From positions 62,001 through 126,000 of the forward strand of contig JACPYL010000025.1 in NCBI GenBank assembly GCA_016196065.1: a stretch of DNA of 64,000 bases. Reading direction: 5' to 3'. This document shows positions 25,574 through 35,555 of this stretch, one piece after another. The position numbers were made by a program, and so were the translations under genes. Within the stretch, counting starts at the first letter, position 1. Each line of letters begins with the position of its first letter. This DNA is from Acidobacteriota bacterium. Lineage in GTDB: Bacteria; Acidobacteriota; Terriglobia; Terriglobales; Acidobacteriaceae. The notes beneath the pieces are model-generated. The model was not told where the DNA came from and ran no database searches. It was given only the letters and a program-made list of their open reading frames with translations.

Positions 25574-28449
25574 CGGCCAACTCCCGAGGCCATACCGCCG
25601 TCGCTGGGAATGTGCCGTCGCTTTTGAGCCGGCAACGATGCAACGGTCTTGACAGACCCGACCGGCAGCTGCACGGAGACATGTTCGTGAATATTCTGGC
25701 GCTCGTTGTTGTCTTCGGGATTGAGCTGACGATATGGGCCGGTAATCGTCTGGGCTGATTCGTCGGCTTTGAATCGCATGTAGCGGGTCTGATGCTCCTT
25801 GGCCATCTTCTCGTCGCCGAGTCCGTTGTAGCAGAGCATCAGGTTGTAATGCGCCTGCAGATCCTCGGGATCAATCGCGAGCACCCGCTGCAGAGTTTTC
25901 ACCGCATCCGCGTATTTGCGCTGCAGGAACTGCACTCGCCCGAGATTATTCAACGCGACCCGGTCGCGCGGGTATTGCGCCAGCACTTTTCCGAGATGTT
26001 GTGCGGCGCCGTCATAGTCGCCCGCCTGACGCAGGACACCCGCATAAAAAAAGTGCGCTCTTGCGAGATCGGGACTGAGCGTGAAGGCTTTTTCAAGCAC
26101 CGTGCGGGCGCGCTCGACGTCACCTTCCTGCAGAGCGGCGCGTCCGATGTTGACCCAGCCATCGGGGTTTTGCGGGTCGACCTGCGTGACTCTTTCAAAC
26201 GCCACCTGCGCGGCTTTCAGATCGCCTTGGAGGAGCAGTCCGATGCCGTAGTCGTTCCAGCGTTGCCAGTCTTCCTTGCGAAGATCGGTTTTGGGTTGAG
26301 GCGTAGGAGCGCCCGCTGGTAGAACATCGATTGCAACCTGATTCTGCGCGACGGTCACGATCGGCAGATCTGGAATTTTCTCTTGTTTTGCTGAAACACC
26401 TTGCAGCGAGCCGTTAACCGCAAATTTCCTGTCGTCGTAATCGGGCGTCACGGCTGCGGCGGGCTGATTCGGTTCCGGAACTCCGCCAAAAGCAAACTGC
26501 GTTCCCCACCACGCGAATTTTCGATAGAGCAGTCGCGCCGTTAACGTGATCTTGCCGCCAACCGTGCCGCTGGCATTCGGAATCTTCATCCTGAAATGAA
26601 CAGTGTCGGCGGCGCCAGGCGGAATCAATCGTACATAGACAACCGAGCGAGTTGCCCATGCGTTGCGCTTGTTGATGCGATTGCCGTGTGCATCAACTTG
26701 CAACGAACGGTAGAAGTGCGCGCCCTTCTCGACCGGACCATTTCCATTGTTCTCGACTTCGCCGCTCCAGAAAACGACCTGTCCGCGCTCGTCCACACCT
26801 TTCAGTTCGAGCCACGTATCGTACGCATCGACGGTACCGCCTGGGAAAAAGTGGCCGACTCGTTTTGTGCGGACAACGACATCCACGCGCACCGTGTCGC
26901 CGCGTCGCACGGAGGGCTGCACTCGATCCAGCGGGGCGGTGACGGGCACGGCTTCTCCAACCGTTCCCGGCGTGATTTTCGCTTCCGCTTCCTCGCCAAC
27001 TGCAAACGTCGTCGAGACTTCATGCTGCGCAGTCGCTCCGGCTTTCACTTCACGCGCCGGTGACAGCGCAAAGATGTCGACCGTAAGAGCCCCGCTGGTC
27101 AGGAAATCTTCTGTCTTCTTTAACTGCTCGGGATCTTCGTTCGCGGTCGGCAACGCGGTGTTCGCGGCCGGGAAGCGGTGAGAATGGACCTTGCCGGCGA
27201 CATTGCCCATGTCATTCGAAGGCTCGAGAGGCATGTGGCAATCGGCACACCCCTGGGACTTCGGCGGGTAATAAAACGATCGCGCGCCCTGACCCGAAAC
27301 GCCGCTGGCCTGCCAGTTGTCATACTCGTTGAAGCCGCGAATCCACCGATAGTGGTTGACCGGAACATCCAGATGAACCTTGTGGCAGGAGGAACAGAAC
27401 TCGGCAGTCTGGTCGCGCATGAAAGGTTTGAGAAACACGCGCCGGTGCGGTTCCGGATTCAGTTTTGTGATCATGTCATGCAGGTAGACCACAACCGGAT
27501 TCTTGCTGGCCGCAAGTTCATGCAACTTGGGATATTCCAGGAAAAAATCTGCCTGCCCCATCGTGCTCTTCACGTCGGCGATGGCGTGACACATCATGCA
27601 GCCCAATCCGGCCTGCGCTTCCGGACTGTGCACGATCTGCTTGATCGGCGTATCCATTTTCCCGGCATAGAGCACGGCTGGATCATGACAACCGCCACAC
27701 CACTTGGAAGGCTTGGTGCCGACGACGTCCTGCATGTACTCGATCGAGTTGCGATACCACTGGTTGTTGAACGAAGAGAAATGGTGCGCCGAGCTATACC
27801 ACTGCTTATACACATCTTCATGGCAGCGCTTGCAGGAATCGGACTCCATGAAGAACTTGCTGGGAATTTTCTGTCCGCCATAAACCTGCGCGGAACTGGG
27901 GAAGAACGCACCTTGTAGACCATCGCCTTCCGCGTCCATCGTCGCAGGAGGCAGCGTGGGATTCTTGATCACGTAATAGCTCAACCAACGCGTCTCGCGC
28001 TGATAGCGCGCGGCCCAACCCACGCCCGCAACTACAGCGAGGCAAACAACCACTCGGACGAAGGCGTTTGAACTCAACCAGCCCCGTTTTCCGATTGCCT
28101 CGGCGAGCAAACATCCGATGCCTGCAACGCTGGCGATGATATGCGCGTATAACCATCTGAATTCGCTGTGCGGAGTGCCTGTCCGAATCAGAAACAATCC
28201 AAGAATTGCGCCCGCCAAGAGCAGGAGCCATCCCATCTTCCAGACAAGATTCCCCTGGCGCAAAAGCGGCCAGAGCAGCACAAGTAGAAAGACCGTCGCG
28301 ACGACGCCGCCAACGACGTGCATCAGCACGATGGCGGGATAGAGGACATTGGCTTGCGGGAACGGATATAGATACAGGGCGCTGAATAGCAGCAGCAACA
28401 TCAGGGCGCGCAGTATTTTCTGCGCAGTCGAGATTTTGGGCTCGGACAT
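25570..28449 (-). CDS. Membrane-anchored pentahaem cytochrome c with C-terminal TPR domain
   Basis: A 959-residue protein. The first 160 residues hold four to five membrane helices. A periplasmic domain follows with five CxxCH haem sites (C206, C251, C284, C352, C401), the first in the context CKRCHEDVYKQWYSSAHHFS, resembling cytochrome c-554-type haem domains. Then comes a beta-rich region (about 460-700) and about four TPRs (about 715-890). Electron transfer at the membrane is likely; the partner is unknown. Start taken at the ATG of MSEPKIS; a TTG at 28491 is an alternative. First gene of the CRTAC1 block and coupled by GTGA to the next. Confidence 0.87.
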   Translation of the reverse strand: MSEPKISTAQKILRALMLLLLFSALYLYPFPQANVLYPAIVLMHVVGGVVATVFLLVLLWPLLRQGNLVWKMGWLLLLAGAILGLFLIRTGTPHSEFRWLYAHIIASVAGIGCLLAEAIGKRGWLSSNAFVRVVVCLAVVAGVGWAARYQRETRWLSYYVIKNPTLPPATMDAEGDGLQGAFFPSSAQVYGGQKIPSKFFMESDSCKRCHEDVYKQWYSSAHHFSSFNNQWYRNSIEYMQDVVGTKPSKWCGGCHDPAVLYAGKMDTPIKQIVHSPEAQAGLGCMMCHAIADVKSTMGQADFFLEYPKLHELAASKNPVVVYLHDMITKLNPEPHRRVFLKPFMRDQTAEFCSSCHKVHLDVPVNHYRWIRGFNEYDNWQASGVSGQGARSFYYPPKSQGCADCHMPLEPSNDMGNVAGKVHSHRFPAANTALPTANEDPEQLKKTEDFLTSGALTVDIFALSPAREVKAGATAQHEVSTTFAVGEEAEAKITPGTVGEAVPVTAPLDRVQPSVRRGDTVRVDVVVRTKRVGHFFPGGTVDAYDTWLELKGVDERGQVVFWSGEVENNGNGPVEKGAHFYRSLQVDAHGNRINKRNAWATRSVVYVRLIPPGAADTVHFRMKIPNASGTVGGKITLTARLLYRKFAWWGTQFAFGGVPEPNQPAAAVTPDYDDRKFAVNGSLQGVSAKQEKIPDLPIVTVAQNQVAIDVLPAGAPTPQPKTDLRKEDWQRWNDYGIGLLLQGDLKAAQVAFERVTQVDPQNPDGWVNIGRAALQEGDVERARTVLEKAFTLSPDLARAHFFYAGVLRQAGDYDGAAQHLGKVLAQYPRDRVALNNLGRVQFLQRKYADAVKTLQRVLAIDPEDLQAHYNLMLCYNGLGDEKMAKEHQTRYMRFKADESAQTITGPYRQLNPEDNNERQNIHEHVSVQLPVGSVKTVASLPAQKRRHIPSDGGMASGVGR

Positions 28450-28608
28450 ATCGGCACTATGCATCAGAAAAAACTGTTTTGCCCCACGCAAGCAACAATT
28501 CGTAAGATGGCCAGCCTATTTCATCCCCGGCGAGCCGGATAATAGTACAAACATACTAGGAAGCATGGCTACGTAGAGCCGTGCGACAAATCCGCGCAGA
28601 AACTTGCG

Positions 28609-30024
28609 CTAGAGTAAATTCGGTGGCGCTTGCCACGCGCCGCGCGCGTCTTCCAGTTTCGCAGCAACGGCGAGAACCAATTCTTCTTCCCATGGCCGGC
28701 CTACAATTTGCACTCCGATTGGCAAGCCCTCGGAGGACTTCCCCATCGGCACCACTGCGGCCGGGAAGCCTAACAGGTTGAACCATTCGCAGTAGCTCCA
28801 CGCGTCAAGGTACTTCACGGTCTTCCCTTCCACCTGCCATTCGCGCTCACCGTGTCGAAATGCGGGGATCGCAGCCGTCGGACATAAGAGCACGGGATAC
28901 TTCCGCATCTGCTGCAGAATCTTGCCGCGAATCTCATCGCGCCCCAACCAAGTTGCGAGCAGGGAATCGCCCGAATGCGCTGGCTCAGCAGCAGTCCAGG
29001 AAGAAAACTGTCGCAAGAGTGGACTCAATTCCGAATCTCGCCCTCGCAACATCGGGCCAAGGATCATGCCGCCGGCGGTTCCAAACAAGCTCCACCAGAG
29101 CTGCCTCGATTCTTCCAGCCCCTCGGGGCGAAAGGAATCAACTTGAAATCCACTTTGTAGCAGGAGATTCGCCGCATGGCGGACCGCCAGCCTTGTCTCC
29201 GGAGTTACCGGAGTACGGCCATCGTCTTCAAAGACTCCGATGCTGGTGGTGAGGAATTCCGCTTCATGAATCTTGCGTAGCGGCACGGGAGCGGAGGATG
29301 GATCACCATCATCGGGCCCGGCCATCGCGTCGAATAATAGTTTCAAGTCACCGACCGTGCGCGCCATCGGTCCGACCACTCCAATTAATGCGAAGGGTCC
29401 GCCGGATTTCGGGAAATGTCCGGTTGATGGAATGCGTCCCGGAGTCGGCTTCAGGCCGCAGATTCCGGTGAAGTGTGCAGGCTCACGAATGGATCCACCG
29501 CCATCGCTGCCGACACCGCCCGCTGAGAGTCCGGCAGCGATCGCCGCCGATTCTCCACCGCTGGAACCACCAGCCGTGCGAGACAAGTCCCAGGGATTAT
29601 TCGTGCGTCCGTAAAGAAGGTTATCCGTCTCCCATGCCATGAGAAGCTCCGGAGTATTCGTGACTCCAAGGATCACGGCGCCGGCAGCACGCAAGCGTGA
29701 AACCAGGGGAGCATCCTGAGCCGCTACATAACCGGCACGCAGGCGAGTCCCCGCTTCGCAGCGATGGCCTGCGACGTCGATCGAAGATTTGATGGAAAGA
29801 GGAACACCATGGAGCGGGCCCAGCTCATCTCCGCGCATCACCGCTTTTTCGGCAGCGCGTGCCTGCTCCAAGATGCGCTCCGGTTGCCAGTCTACGAATG
29901 CATTCAGTTTGGGATTGAGGCGCTCGATGCGCTCGAGGTGAACGCCGGCGGCTTCTACGGGAGAAATAGACTTGGCCTGAATTTCAATGGCAAGGCGGCT
30001 GGCAGAAAAAATTTCGGACGACAT
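28609..30024 (-). CDS. Amidase-signature family hydrolase
   Basis: A 471-residue amidase. The Ser-cisSer-Lys triad is visible as K79 (LSIKSSIDVAG), S154 (AGGSSGGES) and S178 (SDGGGSIREP), the same numbering as in GatA. The C-terminal half lacks the usual GatA length and conserved glutamine-channel features, and no gatB or gatC neighbour is present, so a stand-alone carboxamide hydrolase is more likely than the tRNA amidotransferase subunit. The substrate is unknown. No signal peptide. Confidence 0.88.
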   Translation of the reverse strand: MSSEIFSASRLAIEIQAKSISPVEAAGVHLERIERLNPKLNAFVDWQPERILEQARAAEKAVMRGDELGPLHGVPLSIKSSIDVAGHRCEAGTRLRAGYVAAQDAPLVSRLRAAGAVILGVTNTPELLMAWETDNLLYGRTNNPWDLSRTAGGSSGGESAAIAAGLSAGGVGSDGGGSIREPAHFTGICGLKPTPGRIPSTGHFPKSGGPFALIGVVGPMARTVGDLKLLFDAMAGPDDGDPSSAPVPLRKIHEAEFLTTSIGVFEDDGRTPVTPETRLAVRHAANLLLQSGFQVDSFRPEGLEESRQLWWSLFGTAGGMILGPMLRGRDSELSPLLRQFSSWTAAEPAHSGDSLLATWLGRDEIRGKILQQMRKYPVLLCPTAAIPAFRHGEREWQVEGKTVKYLDAWSYCEWFNLLGFPAAVVPMGKSSEGLPIGVQIVGRPWEEELVLAVAAKLEDARGAWQAPPNLL

Positions 30025-30075
30025 GATTTTTGCGGCAGAAAGCGGAGTCTATCATGCTGCGGAACTACGACGCAC

Positions 30076-30792
30076 TCAAGCTCCAATCAGTTTTTCGAGC
30101 GCCGCTTTGTTGCGGATCAGCAGCGTGGAGCCGCGAAGTTGAGCGAACTCTTTCTCGCGAAACTCGCCGAGCACGCGGGTCACTGTTTCTCGCGAAGTGC
30201 CGATCAGCTGGGCGATTTCTTCGTGCGTCAGCGCGATCTTGATTCGAATGCCTTCACCCGTTTGTTCGCCGTCACTTGCCCACTCCAACAGCAGCCGAGC
30301 CAATTTCTCTGAAACGGAATGCGAGAGGCCTAGCGAGCGGATCATTTCATAAGCGCCCTGGCAGTCCTGGCTGAGGTGCTGCGCGGCATGCAGACAAGCA
30401 TCACCATGGGATTGGAGGAACTTCAGAAAATCTTCTCTCCGCACGAAGTCCAGCTGGCAGGGTTGCAGAGTCTCCGCTGTCAACTCGTAGGGTTTGCCCG
30501 ATACTGTGCCATGCAATCCTAGGACTTGTCCGGCCTGGGCAATCCGGAGGATAAGCGTCTTGCCGTCGCGCGACGTGGTGGTCAGTTTTACGCGTCCATT
30601 GCAGATGATATAGACGCCGCGAGGCGCCTGGCCTTCCACGAACAGGATCGCTCCCGGCGGAAACGCACTGGCATACTTGATCTTGTCGAGGGCATCGATG
30701 GCCTGCTTAGGAAGATCACAAAAGAATCCGGCATGACGAAGCTTGCACATCACACAATTCTCCGTGATCTGCAACCCGTAGGGCGTACTCAT
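30076..30792 (-). CDS. Crp/Fnr-family regulator with FNR-like cysteines
   Basis: A 238-residue regulator: N-terminal cysteine cluster, cyclic-nucleotide-type beta-barrel (about 40-130), dimer helix, and an HTH_Crp domain (LTHEEIAQLIGTSRETVTRV). Cysteines C13, C16 and C25 precede the barrel, and C112 (LQPCQLDF) aligns with E. coli FNR C122, so a [4Fe-4S] oxygen or redox sensor is plausible, although the C-x2-C-x8-C spacing differs from E. coli FNR. AGAGGGA lies about 8 bases before the ATG. It is divergent from the 31006 gene. Confidence 0.88.
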   Translation of the reverse strand: MSTPYGLQITENCVMCKLRHAGFFCDLPKQAIDALDKIKYASAFPPGAILFVEGQAPRGVYIICNGRVKLTTTSRDGKTLILRIAQAGQVLGLHGTVSGKPYELTAETLQPCQLDFVRREDFLKFLQSHGDACLHAAQHLSQDCQGAYEMIRSLGLSHSVSEKLARLLLEWASDGEQTGEGIRIKIALTHEEIAQLIGTSRETVTRVLGEFREKEFAQLRGSTLLIRNKAALEKLIGA

Positions 30793-31005
30793 ATAGAAAT
30801 CCCTCTTACCTACTACTTAACGGATAGGTCAGACTCCACCATTAGTTATTGTTATACTCCGCTGGGGCGCTGCGTGCTTTAGGTGCAACTTCCCGGGAGA
30901 CCGAGAGGTAGGCTGGTCACCCACAAGAAGTCGATCCGAATGAAGCCGGGAGCGTGCGGTCAAAGCTCTCCTTTACATGCAATAGAAGCCTGCCCGCTCT
31001 CGACG

Positions 31006-31428
31006 ATGAGGTATTCCCTGAGGACGAAAATCAAGCGAACTGCTGCGCTGCTCCTGCTTCTCACGGTGACGGGCTGGGCCGGCAAACGTCATTCCACTCC
31101 GCCCCCTCCACCCAGCCCGGACTACGTGTTCGCCCTGGCAACCGCCAATCGATTCCTCCATGCCTGGCAAGCCGATGATCTTGAAACTGGCATGGTGCTG
31201 CTGAGTGATCGAGTGCGCCATTCGCATGATCCGGAAAAGTTTGAACAATTCTTTGCGGGGAGCACCGACCGAGCCTTTGAAATCGCACGCGGACAAGGGA
31301 TTCGCGGCCGTTACAGGTTCACCGTCGTCCTCGTCACCCGTACGGGCACGAGAGTTCGTCGCCAATTCTCCGAGATCATCGTCATCGACACTGGCAAGAA
31401 CGACTGGGTGATAGATAAACTTCCTTAG
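31006..31428 (+). CDS. Secreted protein of unknown function, NTF2-like size
   Basis: A 140-residue protein. The start at 31006 gives a signal sequence (KIKRTAALLLLLTVTGWAG) followed by a proline stretch HSTPPPPPSP. The mature part (ATANRFLHAWQADDLETGM, VIDTGKNDWVIDKLP) has the helix-then-strand pattern of small NTF2-like or DUF4864-like domains, but I cannot assign it firmly. No clear ribosome-binding site is seen. The frame is open to 30883 upstream, with no secreted character. Confidence 0.6.
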   Translation: MRYSLRTKIKRTAALLLLLTVTGWAGKRHSTPPPPPSPDYVFALATANRFLHAWQADDLETGMVLLSDRVRHSHDPEKFEQFFAGSTDRAFEIARGQGIRGRYRFTVVLVTRTGTRVRRQFSEIIVIDTGKNDWVIDKLP

Positions 31429-31491
31429 TAGCCTTTCTTCCACAATTCGTCAGATGTCGTTATCGGTTCTTCATATTCGGAGTGTGCTCTC

Positions 31492-33915
31492 ATGAAACGG
31501 ATTCACAAGGTTGCCATCCTTGGCGCCGGCACCATGGGCGCTCGCATCGCAGCTCATTTCGCCAATGCGGGAGTGCCAACGCTCCTGCTCGACATCGTTC
31601 CTCCCGCCGCAGACACCGCAGGCCGCAGCACAATCGCTTCCGCCGGACTGGAGGCAGCCCGCAAATCTAAGCCTGCCGCCTTCTATGACGCTTCCCTTTC
31701 GCGCTTGGTCGCAGTCGGAAATTTCGAAGATGACCTCAAACGCCTGGCCGATGTGGACTGGATAATCGAAGCGGTCGTTGAAAATCTTGAGATCAAGCGC
31801 ACGTTGCTGAAAAAAATAGAAGCCATCCGCAAGCCGGGCACGATCATTACCACCAACACAAGCGGGCTGCCAGTCGCACAGATTGCGGAGGGCTTTTCTG
31901 AAGACTTTCGACGTTCGTGGTTCGGAACTCATTTTTTCAATCCACCGCGTTACATGCGCCTGCTGGAATTAATTCCCACCGCGGACGCAGATCCGTCGTT
32001 GATCGAAGCCGTCACCCATTTCTGCGACTCGCAACTTGGCAAGGGAGTGGTGCTCGCCAAGGACACACCGAACTTCATCGCCAACCGGATTGGAACATTC
32101 TCCGTACTCAACGTGATGCGGCTGATGCAGGAAATGGACATGAGCATCGAGGAGGTCGATGCGCTCACCGGTCAAGCCGTGGGCTGGCCCCGCTCGGCCA
32201 CGTTCCGCACGATCGATATGGTCGGTCTCGACATACTCGGTCACGTCGTCCGGAACATGACTGGAGAGAAGCCTCTCGACGAGCGCGGCGATCTCAAATT
32301 ACCCGACTTTTATCGACAAATGCTGGACCGCAAATTATTGGGTGACAAGACCAAGGGCGGCTTCTACAAGAAAGTAAAAGGCGAAGGCGGCGAGGACGAC
32401 CGTCAAGGAATCGATTGGAAAACGCTCGAATATCGTCCGCGTCAGAAGGCGAAGTTCGCCGCCCTCGAAATGGCAAAGAATGTGGAGGCGACTGGGGCGC
32501 GCGTGCGCATGCTGCTGGGCCTCGAAGGCAACTCCCCTCAAAAAGGAGACAAGGCGGGCGCGTTCCTATGGTCGGCTCTCTCCGATCTTTGGACGTATGC
32601 CGCTAACCGCATTCCAGAAATTTCCGACACCGTCGTTGAAATTGATCGAGCCATGCGACTCGGTTTTAACTGGGAACTCGGCCCCTTCGAACTTTGGGAT
32701 GCGGCGGGAGTCGAAGCCACCGTCGCTCGCATGAAGAACGAAGGCCATCCGATCGCCGCAAACGTAGAGAAGTTGCTTGGAGCAGGACAAAAATCCTGGT
32801 GCGCGGACGACCCAAAATCGGCGTCCGGTAGGACCTTCTGGGATCTGAGCACTGGCAAACGTGAAGCAGTGCAGGTCCCATCGGGTGTCTGGTCGGTCGA
32901 AGTGGCGAAAAAATCAAACGGGGTCGTGAAGAAGAATTCAGGAGCTTCGCTGGTGGATCTTGGCGAAGGCGTCGCTTGCATCGAATTTCACTCCAAGATG
33001 AATTCGATGGGCGCGGACATCGTCTCGCTGATCACACAAACCCTGAAGCCCGGCGGCCCGGGCGACAATTTTGACGCCATTGTCATCACTAATGACGCGC
33101 AGAACTTTTCAGTGGGCGCGAACCTGATGCTGCTGCTGATGTCGGTCCAGGAAGAAGAGTGGGATGAGGTCGACCTCGCCATTCGCCAATTTCAGGGCAT
33201 GACGCAAGCAATCAAGTTTTCCGCCAAGCCGGTGGTGATCGCGCCTTTTGGCCTCGCACTCGGCGGAGGCTGCGAGGTTTCCCTCCATGCGGCAGCCCTC
33301 CAACCTCACGCCGAACTGTACATGGGACTGGTCGAAGTAGGTGTCGGCCTTCTGCCCGGCGGCGGTGGATGTAAAGAGATGTTGCTCCGCGCCGTGGACA
33401 GTGCCCGTGCGATCCGATCCGACGGCCGCGGGGACTCGGTTGAGATGCTGGAGGCAATGAAGAAGATTTTCGAAACCATCGCCACCGCAAAAGTCGCGAC
33501 TTCGGCACATGAAGCGCGCGGCTTGGGATTCTTATCGAATTCCGATCGCATCACCATGAATCGCGAACGGGTGCTCTTTGACGCCAAAGCCCGTGCGCTC
33601 GAATTGGTGCGCGCCGGGTACGAGCCTCCAGTCATGAGAACGGACATTCCTGCGCCGGGAGAAAATATCCTTGCCGCTCTCAAGATGGGCGTGTACTTGA
33701 TGCGACAGGGCGCCTTCGTCAGCGACCACGAACAAAAATTGGGCAACAAGATTGCCGAAGTGATCTGTGGCGGGAACATCACCTCGGGAACTCCGATCAG
33801 TGAACAATATCTGCTCGACCTGGAACGAGAAGCCTTCAAGTCGCTGTGTGGAGAGAAGAAGACGCAAGAACGGATTCAGTACACTCTGAAGACGGGCAAG
33901 ACCTTGCGGAACTGA
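31492..33915 (+). CDS. fadN: 3-hydroxyacyl-CoA dehydrogenase/enoyl-CoA hydratase, FadN-type
   Basis: An 807-residue beta-oxidation enzyme. Residues 1-200 are an NAD-binding domain (VAILGAGTMGARIAAHF), about 200-420 the C-terminal dehydrogenase domains (FNWELGPFELWDAAG; His in THFFNPPRYM) and about 490-700 a crotonase domain (oxyanion GLALGGGCEVSLHA). The dehydrogenase-first order matches Bacillus FadN rather than FadB. No thiolase or acyl-CoA dehydrogenase gene adjoins it, which is unusual for fad operons. GGAG lies 9 bases before the ATG. Confidence 0.92.
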   Translation: MKRIHKVAILGAGTMGARIAAHFANAGVPTLLLDIVPPAADTAGRSTIASAGLEAARKSKPAAFYDASLSRLVAVGNFEDDLKRLADVDWIIEAVVENLEIKRTLLKKIEAIRKPGTIITTNTSGLPVAQIAEGFSEDFRRSWFGTHFFNPPRYMRLLELIPTADADPSLIEAVTHFCDSQLGKGVVLAKDTPNFIANRIGTFSVLNVMRLMQEMDMSIEEVDALTGQAVGWPRSATFRTIDMVGLDILGHVVRNMTGEKPLDERGDLKLPDFYRQMLDRKLLGDKTKGGFYKKVKGEGGEDDRQGIDWKTLEYRPRQKAKFAALEMAKNVEATGARVRMLLGLEGNSPQKGDKAGAFLWSALSDLWTYAANRIPEISDTVVEIDRAMRLGFNWELGPFELWDAAGVEATVARMKNEGHPIAANVEKLLGAGQKSWCADDPKSASGRTFWDLSTGKREAVQVPSGVWSVEVAKKSNGVVKKNSGASLVDLGEGVACIEFHSKMNSMGADIVSLITQTLKPGGPGDNFDAIVITNDAQNFSVGANLMLLLMSVQEEEWDEVDLAIRQFQGMTQAIKFSAKPVVIAPFGLALGGGCEVSLHAAALQPHAELYMGLVEVGVGLLPGGGGCKEMLLRAVDSARAIRSDGRGDSVEMLEAMKKIFETIATAKVATSAHEARGLGFLSNSDRITMNRERVLFDAKARALELVRAGYEPPVMRTDIPAPGENILAALKMGVYLMRQGAFVSDHEQKLGNKIAEVICGGNITSGTPISEQYLLDLEREAFKSLCGEKKTQERIQYTLKTGKTLRN

Positions 33916-33989
33916 GGCGAGCGGTCCAGACTCACTTGCTGGCGGCCGCCGCCATCACCGTCAATTCGAAAAAATACTGACAACGCATT

Positions 33990-35555
33990 TTGGCCACTTC
34001 ACCCATCGCGTCGACGCCGTCCTCTGGCTTCCGAAGCCACGTCGGCAGCATCTCGCGGCAATCCTCGGTGTTCCTGCTGGGGACGATATTCACGACTGGG
34101 GCAGGATATTTCTTCAAAATCTATCTGGCCAGGGTTCTTGGTGCGGAAGCGCTGGGCATCTATGCGCTCGGAATGACGGTAGTCGGACTGGCATCGGTGA
34201 TCGCAGCCGCCGGACTTCCACAGGCTGCCAGCCGCTTCGTGGCGGTGTATTCCGCGACTGGCGAATCCAGAAAGTTGCGCCAGTTTCTGTGGTCGGGACT
34301 CGCCATTCTGCTCGTCGCCAACTCGCTGGTCGGTCTCGCGGTACTGCTGCTCAAATCGTGGATCGCAGAGCGTCTCTATCACACGCCAGCGCTCTCGTCG
34401 TACCAGCAGTTCTTTGTCGTAATCATGATCACTGGGGCTCTAACCGGCTTTCTGGGGCAAGTGCTGGCCGGCTACAAAGACGTCGCCAGGCGCACGATCA
34501 TCACCAGTTTCGTCGGCCAATCCATGATGATGGCAGTCACGATTGGCCTGCTCACCCTAGGATTTGGCTTCAAGGGATATCTCATTGCCCAGATCGTCAG
34601 CGCCTTTGTAGTGCTTATTCTATTGGGGAGAGCCGCATGGCAACTGACTCCCCAAGCAGCGCGTCCGCCCGCAATCGAGCTACCGCTGCTGGAACGAGAG
34701 ATCGTCTCCTTCTCGTTGGCGCTGTTTGCTGTGCAGGTTTTGGAATTTTGTCTGGGCCAAACCGACAAGATCGTTCTGGGTATTTTCCTGCATGCCCGCG
34801 AGGTTGGCATTTACTCCATCGCCGCCGCGCTGGTCGGATTCGTGCCGCTGGCACTGCAGTCGGTCAATCAGATTTTTTCGCCAACCATCGCGGAGTTGCA
34901 CGCTCGTGGCGACATGGAACTACTCGCGCGACTCTTTCGCTCTCTCGTCAAATGGACCCTGGGATTGACTCTGCCGCTCGCCGCCGTGATGATCCTGTTT
35001 GCGCCATCCATCATGGGAATGTTCGGTCCTGACTTTGTGCCGGGCTGGCCGGTCCTGGCGGTGGGTACGTTTGGACAATTAGTCAATTGTGGTGTCGGAT
35101 CCGTCGGCTACCTTTTGCTCATGTCGGGAAACCAAAAGAAGCTGCTGCGGATTCAATTTGTGATGGCGCTAATACTCGTGTCCGCAAATATCATCTTGAT
35201 TCCGCGCATTGGGCTGCTCGGCGCGGCCCTGGCCGGCGCGATGGTGGCGGCTGCCAGCAACCTTTGGTATCTCGGAGAAGTGCATCGCACTCTCGTCATC
35301 GGCCCTTCTCTGCGCAAGTATCGCGCCCTGCTCGTTCCTTGCGTTCTGATGACCGCATTCGTAGTGCTCGTTCGCCATTTCGCGAGCACCGCGTGGCCGG
35401 CGTGGACGACAATTGTGGCAGCCTTGGTCCTTGGGTATGCGGTGTTTATTGCAACTTCCCTCCTATTTTTGGACGACGATGATCGAGTCGTCGCGGACGC
35501 CCTTAAAGCAAGATTGTTTCCTCGTGCAGGAACCACGCAGGGGCCCGCTGCATGA
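33990..35555 (+). CDS. Polysaccharide flippase (Wzx/MATE-like)
   Basis: A 521-residue membrane protein with about 14 hydrophobic segments, a basic N-terminus, and FFKIYLARVLGAEALGIYAL, the signature of oligosaccharide flippases of the MVF/MOP superfamily. It probably moves lipid-linked sugar units across the inner membrane. The frame has a stop at 33978, so the start must be the TTG at 33990 (or ATT at 33987); no ribosome-binding site is evident. Its stop overlaps the following methyltransferase start in ATGA. Confidence 0.87.
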   Translation: MATSPIASTPSSGFRSHVGSISRQSSVFLLGTIFTTGAGYFFKIYLARVLGAEALGIYALGMTVVGLASVIAAAGLPQAASRFVAVYSATGESRKLRQFLWSGLAILLVANSLVGLAVLLLKSWIAERLYHTPALSSYQQFFVVIMITGALTGFLGQVLAGYKDVARRTIITSFVGQSMMMAVTIGLLTLGFGFKGYLIAQIVSAFVVLILLGRAAWQLTPQAARPPAIELPLLEREIVSFSLALFAVQVLEFCLGQTDKIVLGIFLHAREVGIYSIAAALVGFVPLALQSVNQIFSPTIAELHARGDMELLARLFRSLVKWTLGLTLPLAAVMILFAPSIMGMFGPDFVPGWPVLAVGTFGQLVNCGVGSVGYLLLMSGNQKKLLRIQFVMALILVSANIILIPRIGLLGAALAGAMVAAASNLWYLGEVHRTLVIGPSLRKYRALLVPCVLMTAFVVLVRHFASTAWPAWTTIVAALVLGYAVFIATSLLFLDDDDRVVADALKARLFPRAGTTQGPAA

